A stretch of DNA of 34,261 bases from an uncultured Helicobacter sp. GTDB taxonomy: Bacteria; Campylobacterota; Campylobacteria; Campylobacterales; Helicobacteraceae. Numbering within the stretch: the stretch's first letter is position 1; each line of letters starts with the position of its first letter. The notes under the pieces were generated by a model. It worked only from the letters and a program-made list of their open reading frames with translations. It made no database searches and had not been told where the DNA came from. Positions 7,037-15,309 of the stretch are shown here, piece by piece. Made by a program: the position numbers and the translations under genes. Location of the stretch: contig CAMWUR010000023.1 of assembly GCA_947177485.1 (NCBI GenBank), positions 1 to 34,261 of the forward strand. The letters are read 5' to 3'.

Positions 7037-7540
7037 TTATTTCTTAGGAAGGAGCTTGAACTCAACACGGCGATTCTGCTCCCAGCATTCCTGTGTTTTT
7101 TCACTGCATATTGGATTGGTTTCGCCATAGCTATGCACTTGTTTGGTACGGATTCCATTTCTGCGCAATGCATCGCGCACAGCAACAGCACGTTTTGTGC
7201 CAAGCGCAAAGTTATACGAACCGCTTCCCCATTCATCGGTGTTGCCCTCAAGGCGCACATCGAGATCGCTTGCCTCATTTTTGAGAATCTCGGTATTCGC
7301 ATTCAACACATCGACCATATCAGAGCGAATGTCAAATTTGTCATAATCGAATCGAATATGTTGCAATTTGTCTTGGAGATAGGCGATTCTCTCCTCAAGC
7401 GTATTAAATTGCGATGGGTCTACCGCCCCTTGAACAGGCTGTGTCGTCTCTGTGGTGTTTGCACCAGCACCTTCAGTTACCTCGCAACCAGTCGCTAGCA
7501 ACGCCATTGCTATCGAACCAAGCAATAGATATTTTTTCAT
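7037..7540 (-). CDS. pal: Peptidoglycan-associated lipoprotein Pal
   Basis: Outer-membrane lipoprotein of 167 residues that anchors the envelope by binding peptidoglycan through an OmpA-like domain. The lipobox is LATGC (Cys19). After a Thr/Gly linker, the OmpA-C domain begins near IRFDYDKFDI and contains EGNTDEWGSGSYNFALG, the region that binds diaminopimelate in this family. The ATG has a GGAGATTTC site, and a TATAAT box lies 34 bases upstream, so this is the promoter-proximal gene of the run down to 1746. tolB, usually next to pal, is not in the window. Confidence 0.93.
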   Translation of the reverse strand: MKKYLLLGSIAMALLATGCEVTEGAGANTTETTQPVQGAVDPSQFNTLEERIAYLQDKLQHIRFDYDKFDIRSDMVDVLNANTEILKNEASDLDVRLEGNTDEWGSGSYNFALGTKRAVAVRDALRRNGIRTKQVHSYGETNPICSEKTQECWEQNRRVEFKLLPKK

Positions 7541-7823
7541 GAAATCTCCTTTGCATAAAATTTAAGATTCTGAATTATACACTATTTTTTTAAATCGATT
7601 ACTCCTTTTGAAATTTATCTTGCAGCAAAACAATCTTAACTCACCACTCTTGAGAGCAAACAAAGCAAACGTGGCAATCAAACAGCACAATATTCCAAAT
7701 ACAGAAGAATCCAGCCCCCGCCCCATTTCGTATCAGCATGATTATTCCGAATGATTGCCAACCAGATAAACAACGAATCTGTGGACAACGTGAGCACTCT
7801 TGCAAAAAACGTCGAGATTCTCT
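7541..7823. other. Intergenic spacer between pal and the 7824-8747 gene
   Basis: These 283 bases contain the pal promoter at the left end. The rest has no RNA gene or terminator I can identify. A 54-codon minus-strand frame is open from TTG 7842 to a stop at 7678, overlapping the end of the neighbouring gene in another frame. It lacks a ribosome-binding site and recognisable similarity, so it is not called as a gene. tolB would be expected about here in H. pylori-like order but is absent. Confidence 0.5.
7574..7579 (-). promoter_or_regulatory. -10 box of pal (TATAAT)
   Basis: On the minus strand the sequence reads GTGTATAATTC, 34 bases ahead of the pal ATG at 7540, in AT-rich DNA. It is the only good promoter seen before the pal-cpoB-slyD-fabD-mtnN-sixA-ATPase series, whose genes are separated by 18 bases or less, so it may serve the whole operon. 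Confidence 0.6.
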
Positions 7824-8747
7824 CTAGCCACGTGATACCCAAAACAGGAATATCAATACAGAAAAGGGCAGCACAAGCGTTGTGAGCACAAAAATCGCTG
7901 TGAGCTCAAGTAGCCTATCAACAAGCCCATCGAGAGATTCGACAATCGAATCAATTTGCGCAATCGCACGTTCCTTTGTTTTTTGAAAATGATTGCTTGT
8001 ATTGCTCGCAATTTCTTTTGCATTCTGCCAAAGCGAGGAGAGAAACCCGAGATTCTCCTCATTGTGCGGCATATTCTGTGCTTCTTCTCCCTCGCTAAAA
8101 TCTTGAAACTTTTGGAGATTTTGCAGTCCTGTTTCTTGTGTTTGCAGAATATGAAGATTTTGCGTACGCTTCTCATCGAGGTATCCTTGCTGCAAAAAAT
8201 TGCTGATAACCGCACTTGCAGGGAAACAAAGCCATAAAATGAGCGCGATTTTGCACAACTTTGCCGCAAGAATCGTGGCAAAGCGAAACCCAAAAAAACC
8301 TGCAATGTAAAATAATAATGCAATAGGAAATAGAATTTTGAGGCACACAAAGCTTAAGAAACCAAGACTGAATTGTTGCAATAAAAGCACCAATACAAGC
8401 ACAAACAGAACATTTGCGATGCGCTCAAGATTATCACTCACAACAGCCAAAAGTTCGCCGGGAGCAAGACTCACGCCCACGCCAAGCGGCGTGAAGCTGA
8501 TTTCGCCACGTTGCAACATCGCTACGGTTTTGCTGCTGATTTTGACAATCGCCCATGCTGCTGCCATCTGCGCTAGAGTCGTTGTGTAGTATTCCTCGCT
8601 CACGCGCTCCAAATCACCCACAAACCATAAATCGCGATTTGCGTCTTTTTCGCCAATCTGCACGGGCAAGAGCAACAAGAAGACAAACAATAAGGCAGCA
8701 CCCATAGGTTTATAAAGGAGAAACAAAAACTTTTTGAAGCGAGACAT
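7824..8747 (-). CDS. Uncharacterised multi-pass membrane protein
   Basis: I do not recognise a function. The 307-residue protein has a first membrane helix at about 12-28, a stretch with LGVGVSLAPGELLAVVSDNLER (about 88-109), a cluster of three or four hydrophobic helices at about 112-190, a polar Gln/Glu-rich loop with helical heptads at about 195-280, and a last helix before the end. The GVSLxPGExL...DxxER pattern recalls a family of uncharacterised proteobacterial membrane proteins (from memory, unverified). The ATG has an AAGGATTTTGTT site. It is divergent from the small lipoprotein gene, 69 bases away, and is not coupled to pal. Confidence 0.75.
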   Translation of the reverse strand: MSRFKKFLFLLYKPMGAALLFVFLLLLPVQIGEKDANRDLWFVGDLERVSEEYYTTTLAQMAAAWAIVKISSKTVAMLQRGEISFTPLGVGVSLAPGELLAVVSDNLERIANVLFVLVLVLLLQQFSLGFLSFVCLKILFPIALLFYIAGFFGFRFATILAAKLCKIALILWLCFPASAVISNFLQQGYLDEKRTQNLHILQTQETGLQNLQKFQDFSEGEEAQNMPHNEENLGFLSSLWQNAKEIASNTSNHFQKTKERAIAQIDSIVESLDGLVDRLLELTAIFVLTTLVLPFSVLIFLFWVSRG

Positions 8748-8779
8748 AACAAAATCCTTGAAAATTTATGTTTTTGCGA

Positions 8780-8785
8780 TATAAT
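8780..8785 (+). promoter_or_regulatory. -10 box of the small lipoprotein gene (TATAAT)
   Basis: GCGATATAATAG places a perfect TATAAT 31 bases before the ATG at 8817. A strong AGGAGAGGG ribosome-binding site (8805-8813) lies in between. Confidence 0.6.
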
Positions 8786-8816
8786 AGGGCTGGCAAATTA
8801 TATCAGGAGAGGGACA

Positions 8817-8936
8817 ATGAAAAAAGCTGGCTGGATTCTTGCGCTCGTTGTTTTAGGCGTTTGTTTGAGCGCGTGCAAAGGCAATGATTACCAACACCCC
8901 ATGCACCGCACAGGGCAAGTAAGCATCGCGATTTAA
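8817..8936 (+). CDS. Small lipoprotein (39 residues)
   Basis: A very short gene encoding a lysine-started signal peptide (MKKAGWILALVVLG), a lipobox LSAC with Cys20, and only 19 further residues including the segment YQHPMHRTG. It has a perfect -10 box, an AGGAGAGGG ribosome-binding site and a GC-rich hairpin after the stop, which together make it a real gene despite its size. The mature part is too small for an enzyme. Small lipoproteins of this kind include LptM and entericidin, but the sequence matches neither obviously. It stands alone between two minus-strand genes. Confidence 0.75.
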   Translation: MKKAGWILALVVLGVCLSACKGNDYQHPMHRTGQVSIAI

Positions 8937-8948
8937 CGCTTTGCGTTC

Positions 8949-8976
8949 CCGCGCCGCTCGAAACACAGGGGCGCGG
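8949..8976. terminator. GC-rich hairpin downstream of the small lipoprotein gene
   Basis: CCGCGCC (8949-8955) pairs with GGCGCGG (8970-8976) across a 14-base loop. A smaller AACGC/GCGTT hairpin (8935-8947) overlaps the stop codon. No T-run follows on the plus strand, so intrinsic termination is uncertain. The hairpin could also serve the convergent DUF4105 gene, which ends at 9006. Confidence 0.35.
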
Positions 8977-9005
8977 AATCGCACTTCTATTCTCATCTCA
9001 ACAAC

Positions 9006-10910
9006 TCAAAAATATACCCGCATGCCAATAAGTACGCTATCACGTCTCCGCTGCCGTTTGGGAGCTTGCACATTCTGCCATGCGCGCCATTGCAAGCGCC
9101 CAAAAAGCGCAAGATTTTGAGCAAATTGCCAATGGATTGTGCTTTGTAAATCATTTTCGATTGCTTTGGTTGTGTACAATCGATTCGAAGCTTCAAATGT
9201 CAGCTTGAATGGATAGGAATCAAACGAGAAGCCAAGGGATTGAATCGCTGCTGCAAGCGCGCCATTTGCGTCCGCTGCGAGAATCTCAAAAAGATAATAG
9301 GCGAGCACATCACCGCCAGCAACCTCGCTACCCACGCTCGCCCCAGCGCCAACTTGTGCATAGGGTGCAAGTGAATCATCAAGAATGGGCTTTGCGCCAA
9401 GAAAAAGGCGGTAGGAAAAGGGTGAAAAAAGCTTGCTGTGTGGCACAAACGAGGCGAGCGAAAGCAGCGCGAGTTCTTCAACACGTATTCTGTCGCTATG
9501 CGATTGGAAATGCTGATACGACAACATCAGCCGCACAAACTCAATCTGCGTTCCCGCCAAAAGCCCTCTGTCGCTTTCGCTTCTGTCATGATAGGCAACA
9601 CGTACTTCTGCCGCAAGCGCATTGGAACTCTGCCCACCATCTTTATGCAACATTCCCAAGAACATGCGCGCGCTGCGGTGCGCAAGCAGAGGCGAAGCGG
9701 GCGTTTGCGCGAGCAGAGGCGGGCTTGCCCCAAGCTTGCTGCGCGCTTTGCCAAGATTATGTGCAATTTGCGTGTAGGTCTCTTTGCTGCTTTTGCGAGC
9801 GATATAGTTGTATTCATTGAGTTCAAGTGCAGCTTCGAGCAAGAGCGAATCGCTTTCAGTGTTGCCTCGCAACGTCTCTGGCTGCAAGCTGCCATCGGCA
9901 AGCGCGCGTAAGGTTGCAACCTCGGTAAAATCGAGTCGACTTGTATAGAGCCCTAGCACCGTTCGCTTGCTCGCGCGGTAGTTCATCTCGCCTAAAAGTC
10001 CATTTTCGTCGAGCACAAAGAGCGTCTCGGGAGGAATCACGTGGTAAGTAAACGCATCGCGCAACCGCAAACTTGGGCGCGCCGCCTCAAGAATCCATAG
10101 CAGATTATACGAACAATTCTCATCGAAAAAAAAATAATCGCTATAAATTTCGCGCAATTCCCAAATATGCTCAAAGGCACGCAAAACTTCATGTTCGCTC
10201 ATATTGAGCCGAAACTCCCAAATATCACGACTCTCTGTGTCTTTGTAGTTCTTGAGCGTTTCATAATAAGGCAACATTGTATAATAGCCCTCATAAAGCC
10301 CCAAAAGCCCGCGCACGGCAAATACAAAGCCATTTTCATTCTGTTCATCAGCACGTGCGGCAAAATTCAGCGAATAGGCAAGCAGTCGACTATCAAAATC
10401 ACCCTCGATGAGCAAAAAAGTATGCCCAAACAATGAAGCGGGTGAATTGAAATAGGCGGAAGGGAAAATGATAGAAAGATGCTTAGGATTCAAATAGGCA
10501 CGCATATTGTCATATTCAACGCATGGGACATCAGGGAGATTGTCGAGCGACAAATGCGTTTGCAAAAACCGCAAGCGCGCCGGGAAGCGGCACAGTGCAT
10601 GGGTGTCAAACGGGTGCGTCGACATCTCTTTGAGCGATGGCGTGCTTGGCGGCACAGACGGCGGCGGGGTATAGAACGCAGCAAGCGTTGCGAGCAACTC
10701 TGCATGCGCGTCAAACGCGCCATTTGGGGCATAAAAAAAACGTGAATCGTCAACTTGACTTCGAGCACCAGAATAGTGCAATAAAATGCGCCATTCTTTA
10801 TCGTCGGCAAGTTTCAGATTGGTAGCTTGAATCTTAGCAGATTCTAAATCGACATTATCTGTCGCAAGCGCACAAACAAAAAGCGCAAAAGCAGCCCATA
10901 AAAGGCGCAT
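9006..10910 (-). CDS. DUF4105 (Lnb N-terminal periplasmic domain) protein
   Basis: Exported protein of 634 residues with a signal peptide (cleavage near CALATDN). The middle carries the hallmarks of DUF4105: YFNSPASLFGHTFLLIEGD, the segment around GFVFAVRGLLGLYEGYYTMLPY, and FFFDENCSYNLLWILEAARP. The conserved His (FGHTF) and Cys (DENCSYNLL) suggest a papain/NlpC-like fold. The remaining 250 or so residues alternate like an outer-membrane beta-barrel and end in an aromatic residue (VYF). It may therefore be a surface or periplasmic peptidase, amidase or acyltransferase anchored by a barrel; no substrate can be assigned. The ATG overlaps the DUF3015 stop (TAATG), so the two are coupled. Confidence 0.82.
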   Translation of the reverse strand: MRLLWAAFALFVCALATDNVDLESAKIQATNLKLADDKEWRILLHYSGARSQVDDSRFFYAPNGAFDAHAELLATLAAFYTPPPSVPPSTPSLKEMSTHPFDTHALCRFPARLRFLQTHLSLDNLPDVPCVEYDNMRAYLNPKHLSIIFPSAYFNSPASLFGHTFLLIEGDFDSRLLAYSLNFAARADEQNENGFVFAVRGLLGLYEGYYTMLPYYETLKNYKDTESRDIWEFRLNMSEHEVLRAFEHIWELREIYSDYFFFDENCSYNLLWILEAARPSLRLRDAFTYHVIPPETLFVLDENGLLGEMNYRASKRTVLGLYTSRLDFTEVATLRALADGSLQPETLRGNTESDSLLLEAALELNEYNYIARKSSKETYTQIAHNLGKARSKLGASPPLLAQTPASPLLAHRSARMFLGMLHKDGGQSSNALAAEVRVAYHDRSESDRGLLAGTQIEFVRLMLSYQHFQSHSDRIRVEELALLSLASFVPHSKLFSPFSYRLFLGAKPILDDSLAPYAQVGAGASVGSEVAGGDVLAYYLFEILAADANGALAAAIQSLGFSFDSYPFKLTFEASNRLYTTKAIENDLQSTIHWQFAQNLALFGRLQWRAWQNVQAPKRQRRRDSVLIGMRVYF

Positions 10911-11350
10911 TAGAGAGCTTGAATCGAATCCAGAGTGCTTGCCATATCCACATCAACATTTTGATAGATGGCAAGATAATTCTCCTGCAAGAGTTCCTTA
11001 AAAGCTTGCGTGTCCTCAACTTCGAGCAATTCGGCAAGCGTATCGAGCGTTTCGCCACGAGCTATGGCGATTTCTTTATGTAGCGCGTCCATATTTGCTG
11101 CTACAAATTCTTGCACGCGCTCATCGAGAACAAATTTTGCCTTGCGGCAGTTCATCGTCCCCGAGCTAATCCCAAAAGTCTGCGTGAATGTTGAATGGTT
11201 TGTTGTCGCTTGGAGCGCATAGAGAACAGCGGAATTGGGTTGACTGATGATAATCGTCCCAAGCCCGCAACCTGTTTGACTGTTCGCATTTGCAAACGCG
11301 ACACCACTTAGCGCACTCCATACCATAAAACCTAAAACTAACTTTTTCAT
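10910..11350 (-). CDS. DUF3015 family periplasmic protein
   Basis: A 146-residue exported protein with a signal peptide ending near VAFANA. The mature N-terminus has TGCGLGTII, then QATTNHSTFTQTFGISSGTMNC, the DUF3015 signature, with two cysteines that could form a disulfide. The second half is a helical, acidic region. Its start is placed at ATG 11350, which follows a GGAGTGAAA site; the frame opens earlier at 11377, but those codons are upstream of the -10 box. Function is unknown in the family. Its one-base overlap with the DUF4105 gene suggests a shared process, possibly as a partner of that protein in the periplasm. Confidence 0.8.
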   Translation of the reverse strand: MKKLVLGFMVWSALSGVAFANANSQTGCGLGTIIISQPNSAVLYALQATTNHSTFTQTFGISSGTMNCRKAKFVLDERVQEFVAANMDALHKEIAIARGETLDTLAELLEVEDTQAFKELLQENYLAIYQNVDVDMASTLDSIQAL

Positions 11351-11375
11351 TTTCACTCCATTCAAAATAACGCGC

Positions 11376-11381
11376 ATTATA
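11376..11381 (-). promoter_or_regulatory. -10 box of the DUF3015-DUF4105 pair (TATAAT)
   Basis: On the minus strand TTGCTATAATGCG lies 25 bases ahead of ATG 11350. A small palindrome, CCATTAAATGG (11390-11400), sits where a -35 region or an operator could be. The pair thus appears to be transcribed separately from the chemoreceptor operon that ends at 11411. Confidence 0.55.
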
Positions 11382-11410
11382 GCAAAAGCCCATTAAATGG
11401 CGCTTAACGC

Positions 11411-13351
11411 TTAGTAGCGCTCGGACAGAATCTGCCCAATCACATCGAAGAGCTCGGCACTATTTTTCTCGGCTTCTTCAAATAGATGTACAATTTTTTC
11501 ATTGTCAATCTCTTTTTTGCCATTTTTTAGAATCTCAAGCACAGATTTCACGGCATTGTGTACATGTGCATGCGGGCTTTCAAGCAACGCATAAGATTTG
11601 GTATGCGCAAATTCCTTGCCTGCACCCTCATAATACCATTTACCCAAACGGCAGCTATGGTGGTCGGCACATTCATAATACGTTCCACTATTCATCGCCG
11701 CATAGGCATTTGCTTTGAATAGGATATGGTCGAGCTTAACAAGATTAGAAAAGAGCTCATGGCTGACTTTTTGGTTTGAATCCTTAATCTGCCGACAATT
11801 TTCAATCAAACTTGTCAATGTTGCTTTGAACTCTTCGATATGACCACTGGATTGATTTGCGCTTGTTTCCATTTCATGGCTTCTATCCATCATCTCGTTG
11901 CTGTTTTGTTTCAATACGCTAATATTTGCGCTCACTTCATTGGCGGCTTTTTGTGTTTGTTCGGCGAGCTTGCGCACCTCGTCAGCCACAACGGCAAATC
12001 CGCGTCCATGTTCGCCTGCGCGCGCGGCTTCAATCGCGGCATTCAGCGCGAGCAGATTCGTTTGGTCAGAAATATCTGAAATGAGCGACATGATATGGCT
12101 GATTTGCTCAATATTTCCGACAAGCTGATTCGTATTCTCGCGGTTTTCAGAGATGAGCTGCACGATATATTCGAGGGATTCTGTGAGCATTGCCGTGGTG
12201 TTTTGCACCTCGCTGATGTTTTGTTGTGTGTTGTTATTGCGTTCATTAATCGCATGGACTTGGGTGATATTTTCGCTCAAATGCGTCTGAATATTTTGTG
12301 TGTTCGTAACAAGCCCTCCCAACAAAAGTCCATGCAAGCGATGTGCAATCGATTGTTCGGGCACAATGTCTTTTGCGTCATGTTCTATCGTGTCAGAATC
12401 TGTCGCATCGAGTGTTGCAGGTGCAGACTCTGGCTCTGGCATCGATTCGACTTTACTTTGTGTCTCATATTTTGAATCCTCGATATATTGCACAGCCTGT
12501 GGCTCTTTGGTGCTTTGCCCAACAAGCGCAAATCCAATATACAAGAGAGTACATAGCAAAAACACCACAACAACAGCGACAATCCATTGCGCAAAGAGTG
12601 GCTCGTCTGATGGGATAGGCAACAATGTGAGTGCGGCAAAATTGGGTGCAAAAGCCGCGAGACTCGTCTTGAGCAAAACAGAATCGCCAACGACTGCCAC
12701 ATCGCCGACAAACGCGGCAGAGCGATGGCTCGAAAGCCAAGTGGGAATCTGTGTAAATGAAATGCCTGCAATGCTTGTCCCTCCGGATTGTGTGTTGCCC
12801 ACAGCGATTCGCAATGCACTCCTAGTGTCTAGAAATGGTTGCAAAGGAAAAACAAGCTCGACAGCACCCACAAATCCTTCTGAATCAAGCAATGGCGCAA
12901 CGGCACGTACAAGCACAGAATCATTTGCCACATCAAGTCCCGCGATAATATTATCAGCACGTGCGATATTGCCTAAGAATTGTGCGCCGAGCTTCGCGCT
13001 AGGCGCGCTATCGGCAAGCACATTTAGCTTAGAATCATAGAGCAAAATCCGAGTCGAGACATTCTGCATTTGCGCGTTATAGAGCTGACTTAAGACATTT
13101 ACAAACTGCGTATGAATAGCCGCACTTTGTTGTCTTGCAAGTTTTTTGAGCTCACTCATTTGCGCAATACCAAAGATTCCAACTCGCGCTTGTTCCACCG
13201 CTTGGGCAACAACTTTTTCTACAACTTTTTGTTGTTCCATTGCTTGGCTTAACGAAAGTGCATGGAGATTGCTCACATTATGGTTATAACTCACATACAG
13301 CACAATGAGGCTAACAACAGCCAAAACAAAACATAGAATCGCTTTTTTCAT
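11411..13351 (-). CDS. Methyl-accepting chemotaxis protein with C-terminal CZB domain
   Basis: Transmembrane chemoreceptor of 646 residues. Helix 1 (about 5-22) and helix 2 (about 255-275) bracket a periplasmic sensor resembling a double-Cache fold. No HAMP domain is evident; a Ser/Glu/Asp-rich linker leads instead into the signalling hairpin. The conserved tip is [20 protein letters not shown], about residues 432-452. From about 539 a chemoreceptor zinc-binding (CZB) domain follows, with the first His in [23 protein letters not shown] (Cys near 565) and later His residues. CZB domains bind zinc and sense zinc or hypochlorous acid; in H. pylori the soluble TlpD carries one. The gene follows pepD by 9 bases. 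The ligand of the periplasmic part is unknown. Confidence 0.9.
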   Translation of the reverse strand: MKKAILCFVLAVVSLIVLYVSYNHNVSNLHALSLSQAMEQQKVVEKVVAQAVEQARVGIFGIAQMSELKKLARQQSAAIHTQFVNVLSQLYNAQMQNVSTRILLYDSKLNVLADSAPSAKLGAQFLGNIARADNIIAGLDVANDSVLVRAVAPLLDSEGFVGAVELVFPLQPFLDTRSALRIAVGNTQSGGTSIAGISFTQIPTWLSSHRSAAFVGDVAVVGDSVLLKTSLAAFAPNFAALTLLPIPSDEPLFAQWIVAVVVVFLLCTLLYIGFALVGQSTKEPQAVQYIEDSKYETQSKVESMPEPESAPATLDATDSDTIEHDAKDIVPEQSIAHRLHGLLLGGLVTNTQNIQTHLSENITQVHAINERNNNTQQNISEVQNTTAMLTESLEYIVQLISENRENTNQLVGNIEQISHIMSLISDISDQTNLLALNAAIEAARAGEHGRGFAVVADEVRKLAEQTQKAANEVSANISVLKQNSNEMMDRSHEMETSANQSSGHIEEFKATLTSLIENCRQIKDSNQKVSHELFSNLVKLDHILFKANAYAAMNSGTYYECADHHSCRLGKWYYEGAGKEFAHTKSYALLESPHAHVHNAVKSVLEILKNGKKEIDNEKIVHLFEEAEKNSAELFDVIGQILSERY

Positions 13352-13360
13352 TCTTTTTCC

Positions 13361-14626
13361 TTAATAATTTTTGAGAATTTCTAAGAGAATGGACTCAAAA
13401 CGTGCAAAGCTTGCAATATCTAGGCGCTCATTCTTAGAATGGGGGTTGTGGATTGTTGGACCAATCGACAGAATCTCGTCTAACTCCAACTTGTTGCGCA
13501 AGATTCCACATTCAAGCCCTGCATGAATCGTCGTTATGGTTGGGTTTTGCTGCTGACTCATAAAGGCATGCTGCGTGATGTCAAGCAGCCGCCCACCCTG
13601 CTCTCTTTCCCATGCGGGATAGAAATGAGTTTGCCCAAACTCTGCACCAAAACCTTCAGAGGCTTTGTGCAATGTTTCGATGAAAGCCAGCAATTCATGC
13701 GTATCGTTGCCACGTGCCATTGCCTGTATGCACACATCGCGCTCACTCTGGACAATCCCAACATTACACGAAAGCTCAACACCAAGCGCTCCTTTTTTCT
13801 GTACGCCCTGCAACAAAGGCAGAGTGAGGAAGGCAAGCACCTTGCGGCAATCCTTATAGGGCGGATTCTGTGCAATTTTCCTCGCGACAAAATGTTCATT
13901 CTCGGGCAATTCCTTGCGCGAGAGCACAACGGCGCGCGCGCTGGCGGCAATTGCGTTGCGCTTTGTGCCTCCATTTATGCTAATGGGATACACATCATCA
14001 AGCCCTTGAATAAATTGCGCAAGTGCGACAATCGCGTTTGTGCTGCCCTCGATGTCGATTCCGCTATGCCCGCCGCGAAAGCCGCACGTAGAGACTTCAT
14101 AGACACCCAAATTCTCTTCGAGATGTAAAAGCGGGAGATTGTCAAAACAAAATGTTACATCAGCGCCACCGGCGCAGCCTACGATAATTTCGTCCAAATC
14201 CTCGCTATCAAGATTGAGCATTGCCTTGCTTTTTGGACGCAATTCAAGCGCATTTGTACCGAGCATTCCGACTTCTTCATCGTTTGTGATGAGCAGCTCG
14301 AGATTCTCAACCGAATCAAATGCACACAGCGCAGCACACAGCGCAGCGCCATTATCCGCCCCAAGCGAGCTGTCAATCGAACACAAAAAACCATCTTTTT
14401 CTATCGGCTCGACCTTTTGTCCAACAAGCACCATGTCATAATGCGCCTGCAAACACAGACGCGGCGAGCCTTTGGAAAATAGCAGATTTTTCGCACTATC
14501 CTCTTGTACATGCAAGTGATGCCGCGCTGCATAGTCTTTGAGCCACGCACACATCTCTTCGGTGTGGAAGCTCGTATGTGGAATCTTGCAAAACTCCAAA
14601 AAAAGCGCCATTGCCTTGCTTATCAT
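13361..14626 (-). CDS. pepD: Aminoacyl-histidine dipeptidase (M20C family)
   Basis: Cytosolic zinc metallopeptidase of 421 residues that hydrolyses Xaa-His and other dipeptides. Metal ligands and catalytic residues of clan MH are visible: His62 (AHYDMV), Asp91 (GADNGAAL), the Glu117-Glu118 pair (TNDEEVG), Asp in NLDSED, and a late His in GPTIHNPHSKNE. A lid domain sits between, from about GGHSGIDI to the region with PLLQGVQKKG. Its length is somewhat below E. coli PepD (about 485). The ATG overlaps the magIII stop as ATGA and has an AAAGGAG site. It belongs to the four-gene minus-strand operon. Confidence 0.9.
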   Translation of the reverse strand: MISKAMALFLEFCKIPHTSFHTEEMCAWLKDYAARHHLHVQEDSAKNLLFSKGSPRLCLQAHYDMVLVGQKVEPIEKDGFLCSIDSSLGADNGAALCAALCAFDSVENLELLITNDEEVGMLGTNALELRPKSKAMLNLDSEDLDEIIVGCAGGADVTFCFDNLPLLHLEENLGVYEVSTCGFRGGHSGIDIEGSTNAIVALAQFIQGLDDVYPISINGGTKRNAIAASARAVVLSRKELPENEHFVARKIAQNPPYKDCRKVLAFLTLPLLQGVQKKGALGVELSCNVGIVQSERDVCIQAMARGNDTHELLAFIETLHKASEGFGAEFGQTHFYPAWEREQGGRLLDITQHAFMSQQQNPTITTIHAGLECGILRNKLELDEILSIGPTIHNPHSKNERLDIASFARFESILLEILKNY

Positions 14627-15309
14627 AGTCTATTCTCCTTTGCAAATTCATCAATCTTGCCATGAAAACGTGCAAAAACACGTTGCAAGCTCGCGCCCGA
14701 GCCATAGAGTGCAAGGGCTTTTTCGCGGTTTGCATAGATTCCATGCATGAGCCATTCCTTAATCTCGGCATAGCCCTCGAACGTGTAGCCAAGAAGCCGC
14801 AAAATTTTGTACGCATAGCGGTCAGCGACCATTTCTTCACGCAACAGCGCATAGCATAGAATCGAATCGGCACTCTCTTGCCCGATTCCTTTTTGGCGCA
14901 AAAGCCATTCACGCGTGCAATGCTCACGCATTGTCTCAAAGTCGCCAAAATCGCGCACAATCGCCACACAAAGCTGTTGCAATACGAGCGACTTTTTGCG
15001 ATAGAGCCCCGCTGGGGCAATGAGACCTTGCAACGTTTCGGGTGCGAGCGAGGCGATATGCATGACATCAAGCAAATTGCGTTCACAGAGATTTGCAAGC
15101 GCGAGCTTGACGCGCTCCCATTGCGCATTTTGCACCAAAACAGCGCCCACGACCACCTCAAAGCTCCCGGCATTAGGCCACCAAAGCGCAAGAGAATCGA
15201 CATAATGTGCAGCCAAATAGCCGGCGCTGCGCAAGAAGCACAAAAGCTCAAAACTATCGCCTATTGCGGCATTTTGCAATGCCAAAAGCGCGCTAGAATC
15301 GAGGCTCAT
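14623..15309 (-). CDS. magIII: MagIII-type 3-methyladenine DNA glycosylase (HhH-GPD family)
   Basis: Base-excision repair glycosylase that removes 3-methyladenine; member of the endonuclease III superfamily without the iron-sulphur cluster. The sequence closely recalls H. pylori MagIII: DSFELLCFLRSAG, WWPNAGSFEVVVGAVLVQNA, the helix-hairpin-helix RQKGIGQESADSILCYA, catalytic-region aspartate in VADRYAYK, and a C-terminal ARFHGKIDEFAKE. No C-terminal four-cysteine motif is present. Two starts are possible: ATG 15321 and ATG 15309. The second makes an ATGA overlap with the upstream stop, like two other junctions in this window, and is preferred slightly; neither has a strong ribosome-binding site. 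Confidence 0.88.
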   Translation of the reverse strand: MSLDSSALLALQNAAIGDSFELLCFLRSAGYLAAHYVDSLALWWPNAGSFEVVVGAVLVQNAQWERVKLALANLCERNLLDVMHIASLAPETLQGLIAPAGLYRKKSLVLQQLCVAIVRDFGDFETMREHCTREWLLRQKGIGQESADSILCYALLREEMVADRYAYKILRLLGYTFEGYAEIKEWLMHGIYANREKALALYGSGASLQRVFARFHGKIDEFAKENRL

